DNA of 64,000 nt from Craterostigma plantagineum (Eukaryota > Streptophyta > Magnoliopsida > Lamiales > Linderniaceae), in NCBI GenBank assembly GCA_027422505.1, contig JAPQWV010000359.1, positions 186,001 to 250,000 of the forward strand. The letters run 5' to 3'. A program made the translations under genes and the position numbers. A model generated the notes under the pieces. It was not told the DNA's origin. It made no database searches and worked only from the letters and a program-made list of their open reading frames with translations. This document shows positions 45,127-57,315 of the stretch, one piece after another (the stretch's first letter is position 1; each line of letters opens with the position of its first letter).

Positions 45127-46651
45127 TATTTGTTACTTCGTAGATCTGTTCAGTCTTTGTGAAGAAGATGAACCACACAAACATATATATACTGTGCACT
45201 TGTCCTGGGAATTTAAAGGTGATAAAAAGGGAGCGTTGTTTTCGAATTTAATTTAATTTTCTTTTTCTGGGAAAAGATTTTTTCTCGAGATCTCATGCTG
45301 TAAATCGGATGAGATCGTATAGCTGTCTTGTTTTTGTAATCTGATATTACTACAATATTGCTTTCTTTTTGTTTGAAAGATTACTACAATATTGTTTCTA
45401 AGAAGGTGACTTTTGTTTTATGATTCTGCTAGAATGAAAATAAGAATGAAATGATTAGATATCAGTGTGATATTAAATCTTCTTTTTATTAAGTGAAGGA
45501 ACAGGATTAATAATCTAAGATTGTGTTGGCCTATATTCAGCAAAGGCAACTTACAGTATTTTGGAAAACGGAGTGGAATACAGGAAGTGGAATAGAGGAT
45601 CTCAAACCCTTAAGTCCAATGTACTATAAAATCAATATGAAAATATGGTTTTGCGTAGATAAAGATATGTGTTTTCATGATTGGATGTAAATTATATACT
45701 TGATTTACAACAATCGAGAATTTGGAAGAAGTTGCTAAAATAAATAAAATACACGACTTTATGCGTGAATTAACCTATATTTACAAGAATACACGGGATT
45801 GGTATGTGCAGGGGCCATCAAATATATTATAGCTATTCCACTCTTTTTTTTTCTAAGAATTTAATTTCTTGGTATCTATCTATTATTGCTTCTATCTATC
45901 TAACCATGTACGAGGCCAGTCTCACCATTATAAAGTTCATGTTAGTGGGGCACATTGCATATACGACGTCGTGCTGCTTCTCATAATAATTCAACTTTCA
46001 TGTTTCGAAAGTTCAAAGTGTATGGATATCAAAATTGAAAAATCAAACCATGTATGTAATTATTATAAAATTAATAACCTTTTCACCGTAATTGAATTTG
46101 AAGAAGCAAATTAATAATATTATCATTAGTATTATTTAATTTATGGCCAAATTTTTGTGGCGTTTAATATATAAATTAAGCTGTTATAGTCCAAGGCCCA
46201 TCATTACATAGAGGGCTCTTCCGAATTCTTACATGGTACAAAACCCTAATATCCCTGCCCAAATGAATCGAACATCAAAGGAAAACATTCGAAGTTTGGA
46301 TATACGACTCTAGGCACTTATTTGAAGGCATTGTTTATCATTGTCACGGAGGGTCGTGGGAAATAATATAGAAAATATGACGACGACGACAATGATTCCA
46401 CCAATTATTCCACATATACTAAAGAAATAGAACTTCCACTTTTAAAAGGTTAGTGATATCACCGTGGACTTAGAAACAAATTTGCAAAAAGCAAGCCATA
46501 TAGACCAACCCCGTGATATAAGTGGATGCGAGCTGCAAGTTTGAAATCGGATTTTCCATTCGAAAAAAAGAAATAAAGGGAAATAGAAAAAAAGCAAAGA
46601 TAAGATAAATCAATTATCTTGAACATTTTTCATCCTCATCCTCCCAACAAT
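45127..46651. other. AT-rich intergenic DNA
   Basis: The first about 60 bp are the BOI-like leader and promoter. Beyond that, short ORFs only; no gene, RNA or bounded repeat recognised. Confidence 0.4.
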
Positions 46652-46659
46652 GTCCTGCC

Positions 46660-47545
46660 TAGGGGTGGTTCGGTACGGTATACCGTACCAAAACTGTGAT
46701 ACCGTATACCGTACCGAAATTTCGGTATCCAAAAAAATCATACCAATACCATACCAAAATTTCGGTATACCTTAAATTTCGATACGGTATCATACCGAAA
46801 TTTCGGTATTGTATCGGTATCATACCTTCTATACCATTCATACGGAGGTTTTTTACCATGCATGTCTCGTGACTCGTTAATTCGTTGTTTTGGAATTTTA
46901 ATCAATTCAAACTCCTTAGACCCAATAAGATAGATCATTAATACCGAATTTTTCAAAATAAAAAGATTTTTTAACCTTAAATAATTTACATAGTTTAGCT
47001 AGTCTCCTTAGTAAGACAAAAACTTTACATAACCACAAAATAAAACTTTATATACAGATTAATTAGAACGAAGCGGCTATATTTAAAAATTAGTGAAGAT
47101 TAACAAAAAGTAATTGCATTGCATCTTCACGCTTTCAAAAATCATGAAAAAAATTAAAAAGGCAAAAATTAAAAGTTACTTGAGTTACATAAGTAGAATA
47201 TGGTGGGCCTAATATTAGAAAGTTGTGTATAAGTTAATAATTTATGGGCTAAATAAGTTTATGAAGATCCTTAATTTTTCATTTTATATTTTTTGAAATA
47301 ATATAATATATATATATGTGTGTGTATATATATATATAAATATATTAAAAATTTTAGAATTTCGGTATTCGGTATAATCGGTATACCTAATTTTAAAAAC
47401 TTTCATACCATTACCGTACCGAAAATTTTCGGTACGGTATCATACCTTACCAAAACTTCGGTATACCAAAATTTTCGATAATTTCGATACGATTCGATAC
47501 GATAAGGACGGTATTTCGGTATTTCGGTATTTTTCCCCAGCCCTA
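46660..47545. mobile_element. hAT-type non-autonomous element, 886 bp, with perfect 8-bp duplication
   Basis: Ends TAGGGGTGG and CCAGCCCTA are inverted copies (8 of 9). The identical octamer GTCCTGCC lies outside each end (46652-46659, 47546-47553). Both arms (46672-46860 and 47360-47530) are built of CGGTATACCG-like words repeated many times, and the core is AT-rich with a TA/TG microsatellite at about 47297-47345. ORFs inside are artefacts of the repeats. Confidence 0.9.
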
Positions 47546-47553
47546 GTCCTGCC

Positions 47554-49211
47554 AAGTAAAAAGAATTAAATATCGACATGCGTGACAGGCCCATTGAGGC
47601 CCACCACTTTGAAGTTGTTTTTCATACCATGGCCCACCACACCCAATAATTGTTTATTAATTTATTTCGTCAAATACTGTATTATCTTGATCGTACGTAC
47701 AAGTGATACGGTAGGACACACCGTACTTCATCGTATCGTAGTTATAAGTTAACTTGTAACATTCTCTAGAGACTAAAGGAAAACATGGTGGAGCCCACTA
47801 CCCTTGCCTATGTTTTATGATTTGATGTAATTGATCTATTGCATCGACGCACCCGTACCTAGTCAAGTTTTTATTTAATTGTAATTTATTATTTTAGTAT
47901 TGTTAAATATGATACGTAAGAGCAGCTTCAACCCGCAACATAAAATACGGTTAATCCTACACGATATTATGGTTGCTGCGTTGCTTTTACCGCAACACAT
48001 AAACTCGATTTTCTACACTAATTTTTATTACAACCCATTAACTCTATTTTCTATGGTAAAAAATCAAATTCCTACATTAAACTTTATATAATAACAATTA
48101 AAAAGTCTAAATTTTAATAAATAATATTTGAAATTAAATTAAATTATAAAATTAGCATATTGTTTGATTATTTTATTAAATTAAAAGAAAACATCAATAA
48201 ATAAAAGGAAATTAACATAATTTTTACTTTTATTATTATAAGCATATCAAATATTTAAAATTAGAAAAATTATTAAATAAAATATAAATAAATAGAAAGT
48301 ACAACCCAAATATTTGTGTTAGAAACATGTGTGGTCTAAATCTAAGTCCTATGTGATGGGATCCGTCCCAACCTAACACTATGAGGTAGAGATATATTTT
48401 ATTTGTAACATCGCTCCCTAAAGCCACTTTTGAAAAGAAAAGAGGTGAGGCTCAGAAAGAGATATGACTGAGGTAAAAAAAATATTAAAAATTAATCAGA
48501 AGTGGAAATCCTAACATTGATCCAATGCTTTTCCTCGTTTGCAAAGGTGGAAGGCCACGTCATGTTTGTGCATAAAAGCTAATCAGTTTTGAGAAAGCAT
48601 TACGAATACGCAGTCTTTATTACGTCATAATTCGAACTTACGGAAAATGACCCAAAAATAGCAATAACTTCAATTTGTCTGTCTCATATTCTCTTACCCG
48701 ATAATCACGCCGCTCTTCACTTCGCTTCCATTTGTCCCATTCATAATCTTTCAAACAGTCTCAAGATTGTTCGACTGTACGAAATTATATCGATATTGCG
48801 AACATAATTATATTCGTTTGAAAAAATTCTTCTTAGTTTATGTCGAGATATCTAACAGATAAGTCCAAGTGAGTTTTCATGGTCGTGCTTCAATGAAAAC
48901 AGCAGCCATAAGCGGATTAAGCAAATTAACTAATTAATAACTTAATAATTAGTCTCTAACCACAGTGTAATAAACATTCGGACAAACAAACCTTAAGAGG
49001 AAGAGGCAAATAATAAATACGTACCTTCCAAGTACTATTGTCCGTACTCTCCCTCCCACCTAAATATAATAAACACAAACCCCCACAAAAGAAAAGAAAC
49101 CCCAATACTACACCTACAACACAGACATAAAAAGTAAATAAACACTCTCTTTTCTTTCCCTTCAGACAACCTTCGACTTCATTACAATAACACCAAAAAA
49201 AAAAAATCCCC
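47554..49211. other. Intergenic DNA with decayed repeats and SAUR promoter
   Basis: Around 47930 a phrase of the type 'taagagcagcttcaacccg' resembles ends of Harbinger-like MITEs but no partner end was found. 48310-48425 looks repeat-like without visible borders. The last 250 bp precede the SAUR gene. Confidence 0.35.
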
Positions 49212-49652
49212 ATGAAAAACCTCATTAGAAGGCTTTCAAGGGTGGCCGATGCTTCTTCTTCTTCTTCTTCATCCTATCGCTACGACTGCTTGTCATCCCC
49301 CACCACCAAGCGTCCCAGCAAAACGCCGTCGTTCGGAAGGGTTCCCGGCGGGCACTTGCCGGTGTACGTCGGCGAGGAGATGGAGCGGTTCGTCGTCAGC
49401 GCCGATCTACTGAACCACCCAATCTTCGTCGAGCTTCTCAACAGATCGGCTCAAGAGTACGGATATGAGCAGAAGGGCGTGCTGAGGATACCCTGCCACG
49501 TGTTACTGTTCGAGCGCGTGTTGGACACGCTCCGTGTCCGCGGAGGTGGGGAGGAGCGTGACCTCCGCGAGCTGTTCGGCGAGCTGATGATGAGTAGTAG
49601 CAGCAGCACGGCGGACCAAGACGGCGGAGGCAGTTCGTCGCCGTCAGCGTGA
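49212..49652 (+). CDS. SAUR family auxin-responsive protein
   Basis: Small auxin-up RNA proteins restrain PP2C.D phosphatases and so promote plasma-membrane H+-ATPase activity and cell expansion (family knowledge). Intact, intronless, 146 residues, as usual for SAURs. Basic Ser-rich N-terminus (MKNLIRRLSRVADASSSSSS), then the core: GRVPGGHLPVYVGEEMERFV, SADLLNHPIFVELLNRSAQE, YGYEQKGVLRIPCHVLLFER. The C-terminal tail is Ser/Gly-rich and acidic. The upstream A run directly before ATG is in a favourable leader context. Subgroup most like SAUR71/72/76, tentatively. Confidence 0.93.
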   Translation: MKNLIRRLSRVADASSSSSSSYRYDCLSSPTTKRPSKTPSFGRVPGGHLPVYVGEEMERFVVSADLLNHPIFVELLNRSAQEYGYEQKGVLRIPCHVLLFERVLDTLRVRGGGEERDLRELFGELMMSSSSSTADQDGGGSSSPSA

Positions 49653-49974
49653 TTGCCGATGAATCAAATCAATAATCTTAGTTTTTATCGTTTTTCTTGT
49701 GTACTTTTTTTGGTTCCTTGGTATCTCCGTTTGTTTGTTTGTTTGTTTGTGTAACGTAGTAGCAAACTAGCAACTCGTCGGGGGCATTAGAGTAAAATTT
49801 ACCCCGCAAAAGCTTACCTGCAGATGTACTGTACGGACACTATTGTTTGCATTTGCGGTAAAGGGCTTAACTGTAATTCCTCGACATCACTTTTCAAGAA
49901 TGTTCTTGCTTTTGAGAAAAAAATGGAAATAATTCAAAAGAGTCGTTCGGATAAGATTAATTAAGGAGTTAATT

Positions 49975-50398
49975 ATGATTCAGCCCCTATTTCATGTTTA
50001 AAAATCGTGTTCAGTCCTTGTCAGAAAGCAATTAGTTTTAAGGACCCGATTTTCATACCACTTCATCGGTCTGTGGTACCACTACTTTGTTCCGTAATAC
50101 CACTTCTTTGTTATGCAGTACTACATAATTGCTCTGCAATACCACTTAATTGTTCTGCAGTACAACTTCATTTTTCTGCGGTAAAAATGAAGTGGTACTG
50201 CAGAACAAAAGAAGTGGTATTGCAGAACAACTATGTGGTACTGCGGAACAAAGAAGTGGTACTACAGAACAAAGAAGTGGTACCACAGATCGATGAAGTG
50301 GTATGAAAACTCGGGTCCTTAAAACTAATTGCTTTTTCTGGCAGGGGCTGAACACGATTTTTAAAGTTGAATGGGGGCTGAATTGTAAAGGTCCCTTA
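49975..50398. repeat. Foldback repeat, copy C: near-perfect palindrome of 21-bp units
   Basis: The left half carries about six 21-bp units of the form 'ccacttcattgttctgcagta' (50055-50180) and the right half carries them inverted ('gaagtggtactgcagaaca', 50185-50305), meeting at about 50183. Outer arms 'attcagcccctatttcatg', 'gtgttcagtccttgtcag' and 'aattagttttaaggacccg' are mirrored at 50310-50392. Probably the youngest copy because the two halves match best. Confidence 0.8.
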
Positions 50399-51713
50399 AT
50401 TAAGTGGGGCATGTAAGTAGTAGATCTATTGAATCGTAATTGCATCTTGATTATTACATATTATGAATATTTTATATTTAATCAATATATTATATTTAAT
50501 TTAGAAATTAACCTATGAAGAAAGCCCAATCTCACTTTATCAGTACAAGCCTGTCGTGGACTTGCAGAAAAAAACACGACGTTGGGTTCTGTTCTGCCCA
50601 ATGTAGCTTAAATTTATATATCAATACTATTATATCATTATTTTCACATATACAAATGTTGGTAATTTTACTAAAATAATTAACAAAATAAACGTAAAAT
50701 CAAAACCACGAATAAAAATAAAGCATTTACGAACGAAGTTATGAAAACACTAAATGACTGCTTTCGTAGTTGGTTGCTGGATAGTTTCAAAGCGATTTCT
50801 TTAGTAAAGAAAATCAATCAAGCATTAAGACGATGATGATGATGAATTAGAATAATTATTATTTCATACCACATTTATTGCATAAATTGACGGATGATGC
50901 TAAATGCTAACACCAAACCGTTTCATTATTTCAAAGCAAGAGTTCGAGTCCTTTACAATTTAACGTCTAAGCGCTTTTATTAGTCTCTATGTGTGTAATA
51001 AATCGAGATGATAAAACTTAAATAAATATATGTGTAGTGATGTGCTCCATTTCTGAAAGGAAATGGTGGGGCATTGAGTTGCGATGTTTTATAGGAAGAT
51101 GAACAATATAAATTAATTGTTACAGAATTTATTGCAAGTTAGGTAGGTATATAATGAATAAGGTCAATTAAATGCTGTATTATTAAACTTATTCACCTGA
51201 CACAAATCTGGGTCTGTTTTCACTTCAACAAGACATAACTACATTACATGACATCCTTTCCCGGTTATATTTGTCTTAAACTCATAAATATATACATATA
51301 AGATGAGTCAACATTTAATAAACCTGATGTTGCAAGTTACAGTGTAATAAATGAATATGCATTTATAAGCTTCTGTCCATCTATATATCCATGAAAGAAG
51401 AGAGCTCATCTCTTAAAGATATCTCTCTTCCAACGACGCAGAACAATCAAGCAAAATCGCATTAACTGCAAAACCAAAACTTTCATGCGTTAGTTCCACG
51501 GAGGAAGTAGTTGGGTCTATAATATTCAAAGAAGTAAATAATTTTCCATATTTATCATATGGTTGCGTGTGCATAAATGTGAATTGCAAGCAATTCCAGT
51601 ATTATTTATTGTGCAAACTGTTCGATCGCAAAGGTCGTCCTCTATGCTATTAATGGGTTCCCCATTTAAAATATGTTAGCAAATCATAATTTGGTAGTTA
51701 AATGTTTTTATCA
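50399..51713. other. AT-rich intergenic DNA
   Basis: No gene, RNA or bounded element recognised. Confidence 0.4.
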
Positions 51714-51965
51714 TCTTTCTATTTTATTAGGAGAGAATGACTATAGTAACTACTCACAAATTGATTTGTGTGACAGCCATAAATTACAATTATATCCCTA
51801 ATTTTAAATTTATCATCAATACATCCTTAAAATCATTTTTAATTCTTAAAAATAATATAAAATTAAATCCAAACATTATAATTTCGCCTATTAAAATTTA
51901 AAATAGAACTTAATATTATAAATTTATAAAGTCAAACACACGCATCGGGTTTGCCAAAATACTAG
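51714..51965 (+). mobile_element. Short non-autonomous Helitron-like element, 252 bp
   Basis: Begins TCTTTCTATTTTATTAGG preceded by A, and ends with a GC-rich hairpin-like stretch (ACACGCATCGGGTTTG) followed 8-10 bp later by CTAG and then T. TC...CTAG with A/T flanks and a 3' hairpin is the Helitron pattern. A relative sits inverted at 54261-54486. Confidence 0.6.
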
Positions 51966-52042
51966 TATACAAAAATTAGATCCAAACACAAACCATTCGA
52001 CTCTCTTATTAATTATTATACACGAATGCTATTTTTCTCTCC

Positions 52043-52857
52043 TCAGATTGATATATTTAGATCGATCCTACGTTTCTTGGCAAGTACAGGCAAAGGAACG
52101 TTACAATTACAACGAGGACACTTGGGATTATTTTTGGATATTAAGACATATGACAAACAATTAGGACACCCACCAGCAAAAGCAGCTCCGCCGCCGCCGC
52201 CATGATCTTCATCGGAAAAAGAATCTTTTGACTGAAGCGAATTAGGCGAAGACGATGAGAGCCCACCACGTTTTCTCATGGCAGAAGAGCTGCTACTCTC
52301 TTTCTCAGTTGTTCTTTCGAGGGCATACATGACTTTTTCAAGAGTACAGACGCTTTGGTTATTATTAAACGTCGGCGCCGAGACAAGCTTCAAATCTAGG
52401 ACGGCGGAAGGGCCGTCGTCGTTGAATAGGTTTAGGGTTGTCGTCGTTAGGGTTTTGCCGGCGGCGTTTTCTGATATCGACGGTGGTGATGATGAGTTTT
52501 TTGTGGAGGAGTTGGTTCTTTGGAGATAGATTTTTCCAGACTGTGCTTAGCAAAAAGAATGCCAAGAAAGGATGTAATAACATCATCATCATAGGGGTTT
52601 TTATTCTTAATTAATTATTACGTGTTATTAATTCAAGATATCATTTAGTATATTATTATTACCTTCAAGTCCAAACGTTTTTCCCAGCCACAAGGGACTT
52701 GCAGGTCAAGGTCCAACTCCTTGGTCTCCGGCGCCGCCGTACAACACCCGCCGAGGAGGTCCCTGGTGATGATCGGCGCCGGCGACTTCCCTGAGTCGCT
52801 TGCATCTCCGCCGCCGTTCATCAGTCTCATTAAGGAAGTGCTCACATCAGCAGCCAT
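52043..52857 (-). CDS. CFL1: CURLY FLAG LEAF 1-like WW-domain protein with EAR-like end
   Basis: CFL1 proteins modulate cuticle formation and epidermal identity through class IV HD-ZIP factors (family knowledge). Two exons, 52663-52857 and 52043-52540, give an intact 230-residue protein. Exon 1: MAADVSTSLMRLMNGGGD and the start of a WW-like motif (VPCGWEKRLDLK), completed by SGKIYLQR in exon 2. Then LNLFNDDG, SVCTLEKVMYALERT, and the cysteine motif CPNCLSYVLISKNNPKCPRC (CxxC...CxxC, zinc-binding like, shared with GIR1 proteins). It ends DLNISI-stop, an LxLxL/DLN-type EAR repression motif. A long CA/GA microsatellite lies 48-122 bp upstream of the ATG. Confidence 0.85.
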
Positions 52858-52904
52858 GGCTCAGAACAATGATACCGACAAAAGGTATATCTACTTTCAC
52901 GTCT

Positions 52905-52905
<1 letters not shown>

Positions 52906-52979
<74 letters not shown>
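52906..52979. repeat. Compound (CA)n(GA)n microsatellite in the CFL1-like leader/promoter
   Basis: About 8 CA units (52906-52922) followed by about 28 GA units (52923-52979). On the gene's sense strand this is a CT-rich then TG run. Length polymorphism is expected. Confidence 0.95.
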
Positions 52980-52983
<4 letters not shown>

Positions 52984-54260
52984 AGAAGAATTAAGAAACA
53001 TGCGTGTGAAAGAAACGAGACTAATGATGTGGAAGACTATATATTGAAGTAGTTTGTGGGTGGTGGTGAGGTAAGTGTAATAGTGACAAGAAAAAAAAAG
53101 GATTTTTAGATTTACTGATGTATAAATAAATGCAAGTAAATGTAACAATGCTGATGGGGTATTTATTGATTACAATTATGTGCACGACAATTTATGAATC
53201 TAATAATAGTAATGATTCTTTTTTTTTTTCTAAATCAGCAACGTCCATTTTTTCATCGAATTCACAAAGAACATTAATGTATATTCATTAATATTTGAGA
53301 AGCTACATAAATTAATAATAGTAAGCAATTTAATGTAATGATCCTATATTCAAGCATCATAATGAGTGCTTTAATGTAATCATAATTATCCTTGCGTTTA
53401 TTTTTGGTATGATGATAACACGAAAGGGCAGCTGTGTGAATTGATTAATGACGGAGAGAAACGATGCTTTATAGACGACCCTTTTTTGATATATCTCCTT
53501 AATGACATATTAATGACTGCTTTAAATGCATTTTATTATTTGAAAATTTGCATATGTTAATCAACATATGTTGTCTGCATTAATGACGTTGAAACCCACT
53601 CGGCCGGCCATGCTTGGCTTGGGTCTTATAGTAATCAAATTGGTCGACGGTTAGAGTCTATTTTCGTGTATGTGAAATGCATAAATTATTTATTCATTTT
53701 AGCCCAGATTCATGACAGCCCAACCTTGTCCGCGAATGATAGATGAATTATTAGTAATGATATAGCACATTCAAGTCCTCCCATCTCTAAAAATAGTAAT
53801 AAATCTTTTAATATTTAATTTAAATAGTCCAATTTTAATTTTCAGTATTTTAATGACAAATTGTAATTAAGATATTTTATAGTGCCATGTTTAATATAGT
53901 AGTCTTTAATAAATAATTTGTAATTAATGGCAAATTGATAATTAACATGAAATTGACATACCAATTAACAATTACTACGTTGTGCTCTCCCCTCCCTTAA
54001 TAAACACTAGTATTCTTGCACACTCATATGCTTGTACTTTGATAACATATATATTAAATTAAAAGTAAAATAATAATTAATTAAAAATAAAAAATTAATA
54101 ATTAACTAAAATAGTAAATTAATATTTAACTAAAATAGCAAGTAATGTTCGTGGGCGATTTCTTTTTATTTTATTTAATATTTTTTTCTAAGTAGACTTA
54201 ATTTACAGACCAAATTGAACGGTTTAACCAAGGCCATGAGCCTTAATAAAAGAGTATAGC
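52980..54260. other. AT-rich intergenic DNA
   Basis: No gene recognised. 54050-54150 has repeated 'ttaattaaaaat/taactaaaatag' words. Confidence 0.4.
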
Positions 54261-54486
54261 CTAGTAATAAGCATATTCTATGCATGTGCAATATATAAAT
54301 AATATTTTTATATTATATATTATTTTTAAATTAAATTATAAGTTTAATTTTATTACTTTTATTATGTATATAAGAAAAATTTCTTGAGGATATAATTGTA
54401 ATTATTTTAACAATATTATGGGTAAAATTGTAATTAATCTGACACACCAAACTGAGAATCATCTCCCACTTAATAAAATAGAAAGA
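54261..54486 (-). mobile_element. Short non-autonomous Helitron-like element, inverted, 226 bp
   Basis: Read on the minus strand it starts TCTTTCTATTTTATTAAG (preceded by A), nearly the same 18 bases as at 51714, shares 'gtgtgtcag...ttacaatt' phrases, and ends with an imperfect hairpin GCACATGCATAGAATATGC, TTATTA, CTAG. The base after CTAG is G rather than the expected T. Confidence 0.55.
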
Positions 54487-54999
54487 TAAATAAGCATTAT
54501 TAATACCAAGTTTGTCAGCTCATCACTTATCATCATAATCTCATTAAGAATGAATGATTGAATTAACCGATGTTTTTTAGTGTTTTACAAATCTTTATTA
54601 GTTTGGCATAAGCGTTTTGCTCATTAAGTTAGAATTCAATCCAATCATCCATGCAAAAATTTATATAAATAAATACAGTCCAATTTCCATTATTTATTGT
54701 TAAGATTTTTTTACCCTTTATAAAGCAAACTTACCCTAGTAAATCAAAATCTCTAACCTTAAAAAAACTCGAAAAATACAGTTTATTGACAAATCGGCTA
54801 CTATTTCACTTCTAAGCTCCCACAAAAAAATAAAAATAAAATTTAACCAAGAAAAGACCCTTAAAAATCGACCCTTTGATCCTCTGGGCAAACGCTTGGA
54901 AATCCCATAAGCAGAGTAAAATTGGAAGGAGACAAAAGTAAGCATCAGCCCTAATCGAATCTGTAACGTTTGATTCCTATCCCTAAGAAGATTATACAG
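54487..54999 (+). promoter_or_regulatory. Upstream region of the sulfurtransferase gene
   Basis: AT-rich; the last about 80 bp look like leader. No other gene. Confidence 0.35.
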
Positions 55000-57315
55000 A
55001 TGGCGTCGTCTGTTTTATCAAGAACCCTCTTCGCTCGTCGCCTCGTTCAATCTGCTTCGTCGCCTCTATCGCCAAAATCACAGTACTGCTCTTCACTGTC
55101 CAGCGTAAGTCCTTTTTGCTCTGTAAAAAAGCTTGTGTCTTTATCCCTTTCGCATGTATGCTATTAGTCCAAGAGAAAGCTTCAGAAGAAATCGATGGCT
55201 GCCCACCATTAATTTCACGTTCTTTCTTTCATCAAGAATCGATATGTGTAGCTCCTTAGCTGAGAAATTTCCGCCTTGTGTTGCAGTGGAGACCGTTTCG
55301 ATCATTGGCTCGTAGTTCATCTTCTTTGGTGTTTAAACATCGTGGGATTCTTTCTTGTCGCATGTCTTCTTCAGCAGTTGAATCACAAGCTTCATTCTCC
55401 ATGCTTTCGATGCCTACTACTGAGCCCGTCGTATCTGCCGATTGGCTCCATAGGAACCTCCGTGAACCTGATGTTAAGGTTTAAGCTACCTCGAATTTTC
55501 GAACAATTTAGATTGGACTGTGATGATCTGCAAAGTGTTGATTGTTTACTGCAGAAAGTTTAGTAGTTTGTTGTTTACTTTAGGTGTTGGATGCATCATG
55601 GTACATGCCTGATGAGCAGAGAAATCCACTTCAAGAGTATCAGGTGCTGACATGGCGCTTTCATATCTATATCCCTTTGTTTCCTTATAACACTTGGCTA
55701 TTAATTGCAACGATTCGACGAACTAGATCGAATGTTTTTCAGGTCGCACACATACCAGGGGCGCTTTTCTTCGACGTCGATGGCATAGCAGATCGAAAAA
55801 CTAATGTAACTTTCGTTTTCTTTCTTCTCTATGTACAAGCAACTTCAAGGCTGCTTCTAATCTTGGCCTACTTGACTCTATCCCCATTCCTTCTAGAAAA
55901 GAATTGTAGAGCTTCGATTCCTTTGTGTAGTTAATCGCTCGCAGCTCTGCTTTTGTCGTTCTAAATAACAATGGTATGTACGTACAGTTGCCACACATGT
56001 TACCTTCAGAAGAAGCATTCGCCGCCGCCGTTTCAGCTCTAGGAATAGAGAACAAAGATGGGCTCGTCGTCTACGACGGAAAGGGAATCTTCAGCGCAGC
56101 CCGCGTTTGGTGGTGAGTATTTTTTTTTTAAATTTAGTTATTCTTTTAAGAAATTATGATAAATCGCTAAATTGGGGGCGTTTTCCACCTCCTTTTTATT
56201 AAAGGATGTTTAGGGTATTTGGGCATGAAAGGATATGGGTCCTAGATGGCGGGCTGCCTAGGTGGCGTGCCTCGGGTTTTGACGTAGAATCGAGCGCCTC
56301 GGGCGATGCTATATTGAAGGCGAGCGCCGCCAGCGAGGCGATCGAGAAATTATACCAAGGGCAGCGCGTGAGTATTTAACTATGCATTTCTTCGGCTGTT
56401 ATTATGTTTTCTTGACGAAAAAGATTGATTTCTTTTTATTAGGTGGGACCAATCACCTTCGAGACCAAGTTTCAACCGAATCTTGTCTGGACACTCGAGC
56501 AGGTCCATCCCCGCTTTTTCGCGCGTCGCATTTATACCTAATGAGATGAGAATATATGACAAAGTGTTGTATTTACTACGCTAACTCGTACAGGTGAAGA
56601 AGAATATAGAAGAGCAAACGCACCAGCTTGTAGATGCCCGCTCGAAAGCTAGGTAGTAAACGTCCAAGTTTAGTACATATGTAATTTTTTTATTTGCGGC
56701 AATTCATTGCAGATTTGAGGGAACTGCGCCCGAGCCTCGAAAGGGAATAAGAAGCGGCCATGTCCCGGGAAGCAAATGCGTCCCTTTTTCGCAGGTTAGG
56801 GAAAATTTTCTATTACCCCATTCGACGCACAATGCAAGTTTTTAAAGCTGAGAAGAAAGGCGCTAAACGACTCTTTTTTTTTCGGGCTTTTATTAGATGT
56901 TGGATGGCTCGCAGACACTTTTGCCCTCAGACGAACTCAAGAAGAGATTCGAACAAGAAGGTACATATATACGCCTCGTCTCTACGCCTCCATATATTTG
57001 GTAAGAAGATGTCGAGAATTTTAGTGTTTTTTTCAATCTGTAGGAATATCTTTGGAAAAGCCCGTGCTGACTTCTTGCGGGACTGGCGTCACTGCATGTG
57101 TGCTGGCGTTGGTGAGAGTAGTATGCATACGTTCGTTGATATGAGTAAACATAATCATACGGCGTGTAGATTGAACTCAGTAAAAATTTGTTTTTTTTTT
57201 TCAATTTTAGGGCCTTCATCGACTGGGCAAGACGGATGTGCCGGTGTACGACGGGTCGTGGACGGAATGGGGAGCTAATTCAGACACGCCGGTCGAAACT
57301 TCAAATCCGCAGTAG
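55000..57315 (+). CDS. STR1: Thiosulfate/3-mercaptopyruvate sulfurtransferase, mitochondrial (two rhodanese domains)
   Basis: Transfers sulfane sulfur from 3-mercaptopyruvate or thiosulfate to acceptors in cysteine catabolism. ATG at 55000 gives [20 protein letters not shown], a basic amphipathic mitochondrial presequence; a second ATG-led segment ([14 protein letters not shown]) could start a cytosolic form. Multi-exon and intact through all exons. Domain 1: [80 protein letters not shown]. Domain 2: [35 protein letters not shown], and the active-site loop [20 protein letters not shown] with catalytic Cys. It ends [15 protein letters not shown]...SNPQ-stop. Exons 2-4 begin at about 55288, 55584 and 55743. 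STR1 over STR2 rests on the clear presequence. Confidence 0.93.

Noticed and set aside
46659..47594. Tyr/Arg-rich ORFs near the CGGTAT words
   Set aside because: Direct translation of subterminal repeats of the hAT element.
47900..48091. Harbinger MITE at the 'gagcagcttcaac' phrase
   Set aside because: No matching opposite end or 3-bp duplication could be located.
50007..50445. Two 99-residue ORFs, one per strand
   Set aside because: They arise from the 21-bp units (7 codons each) of a palindrome and translate the same repeat.
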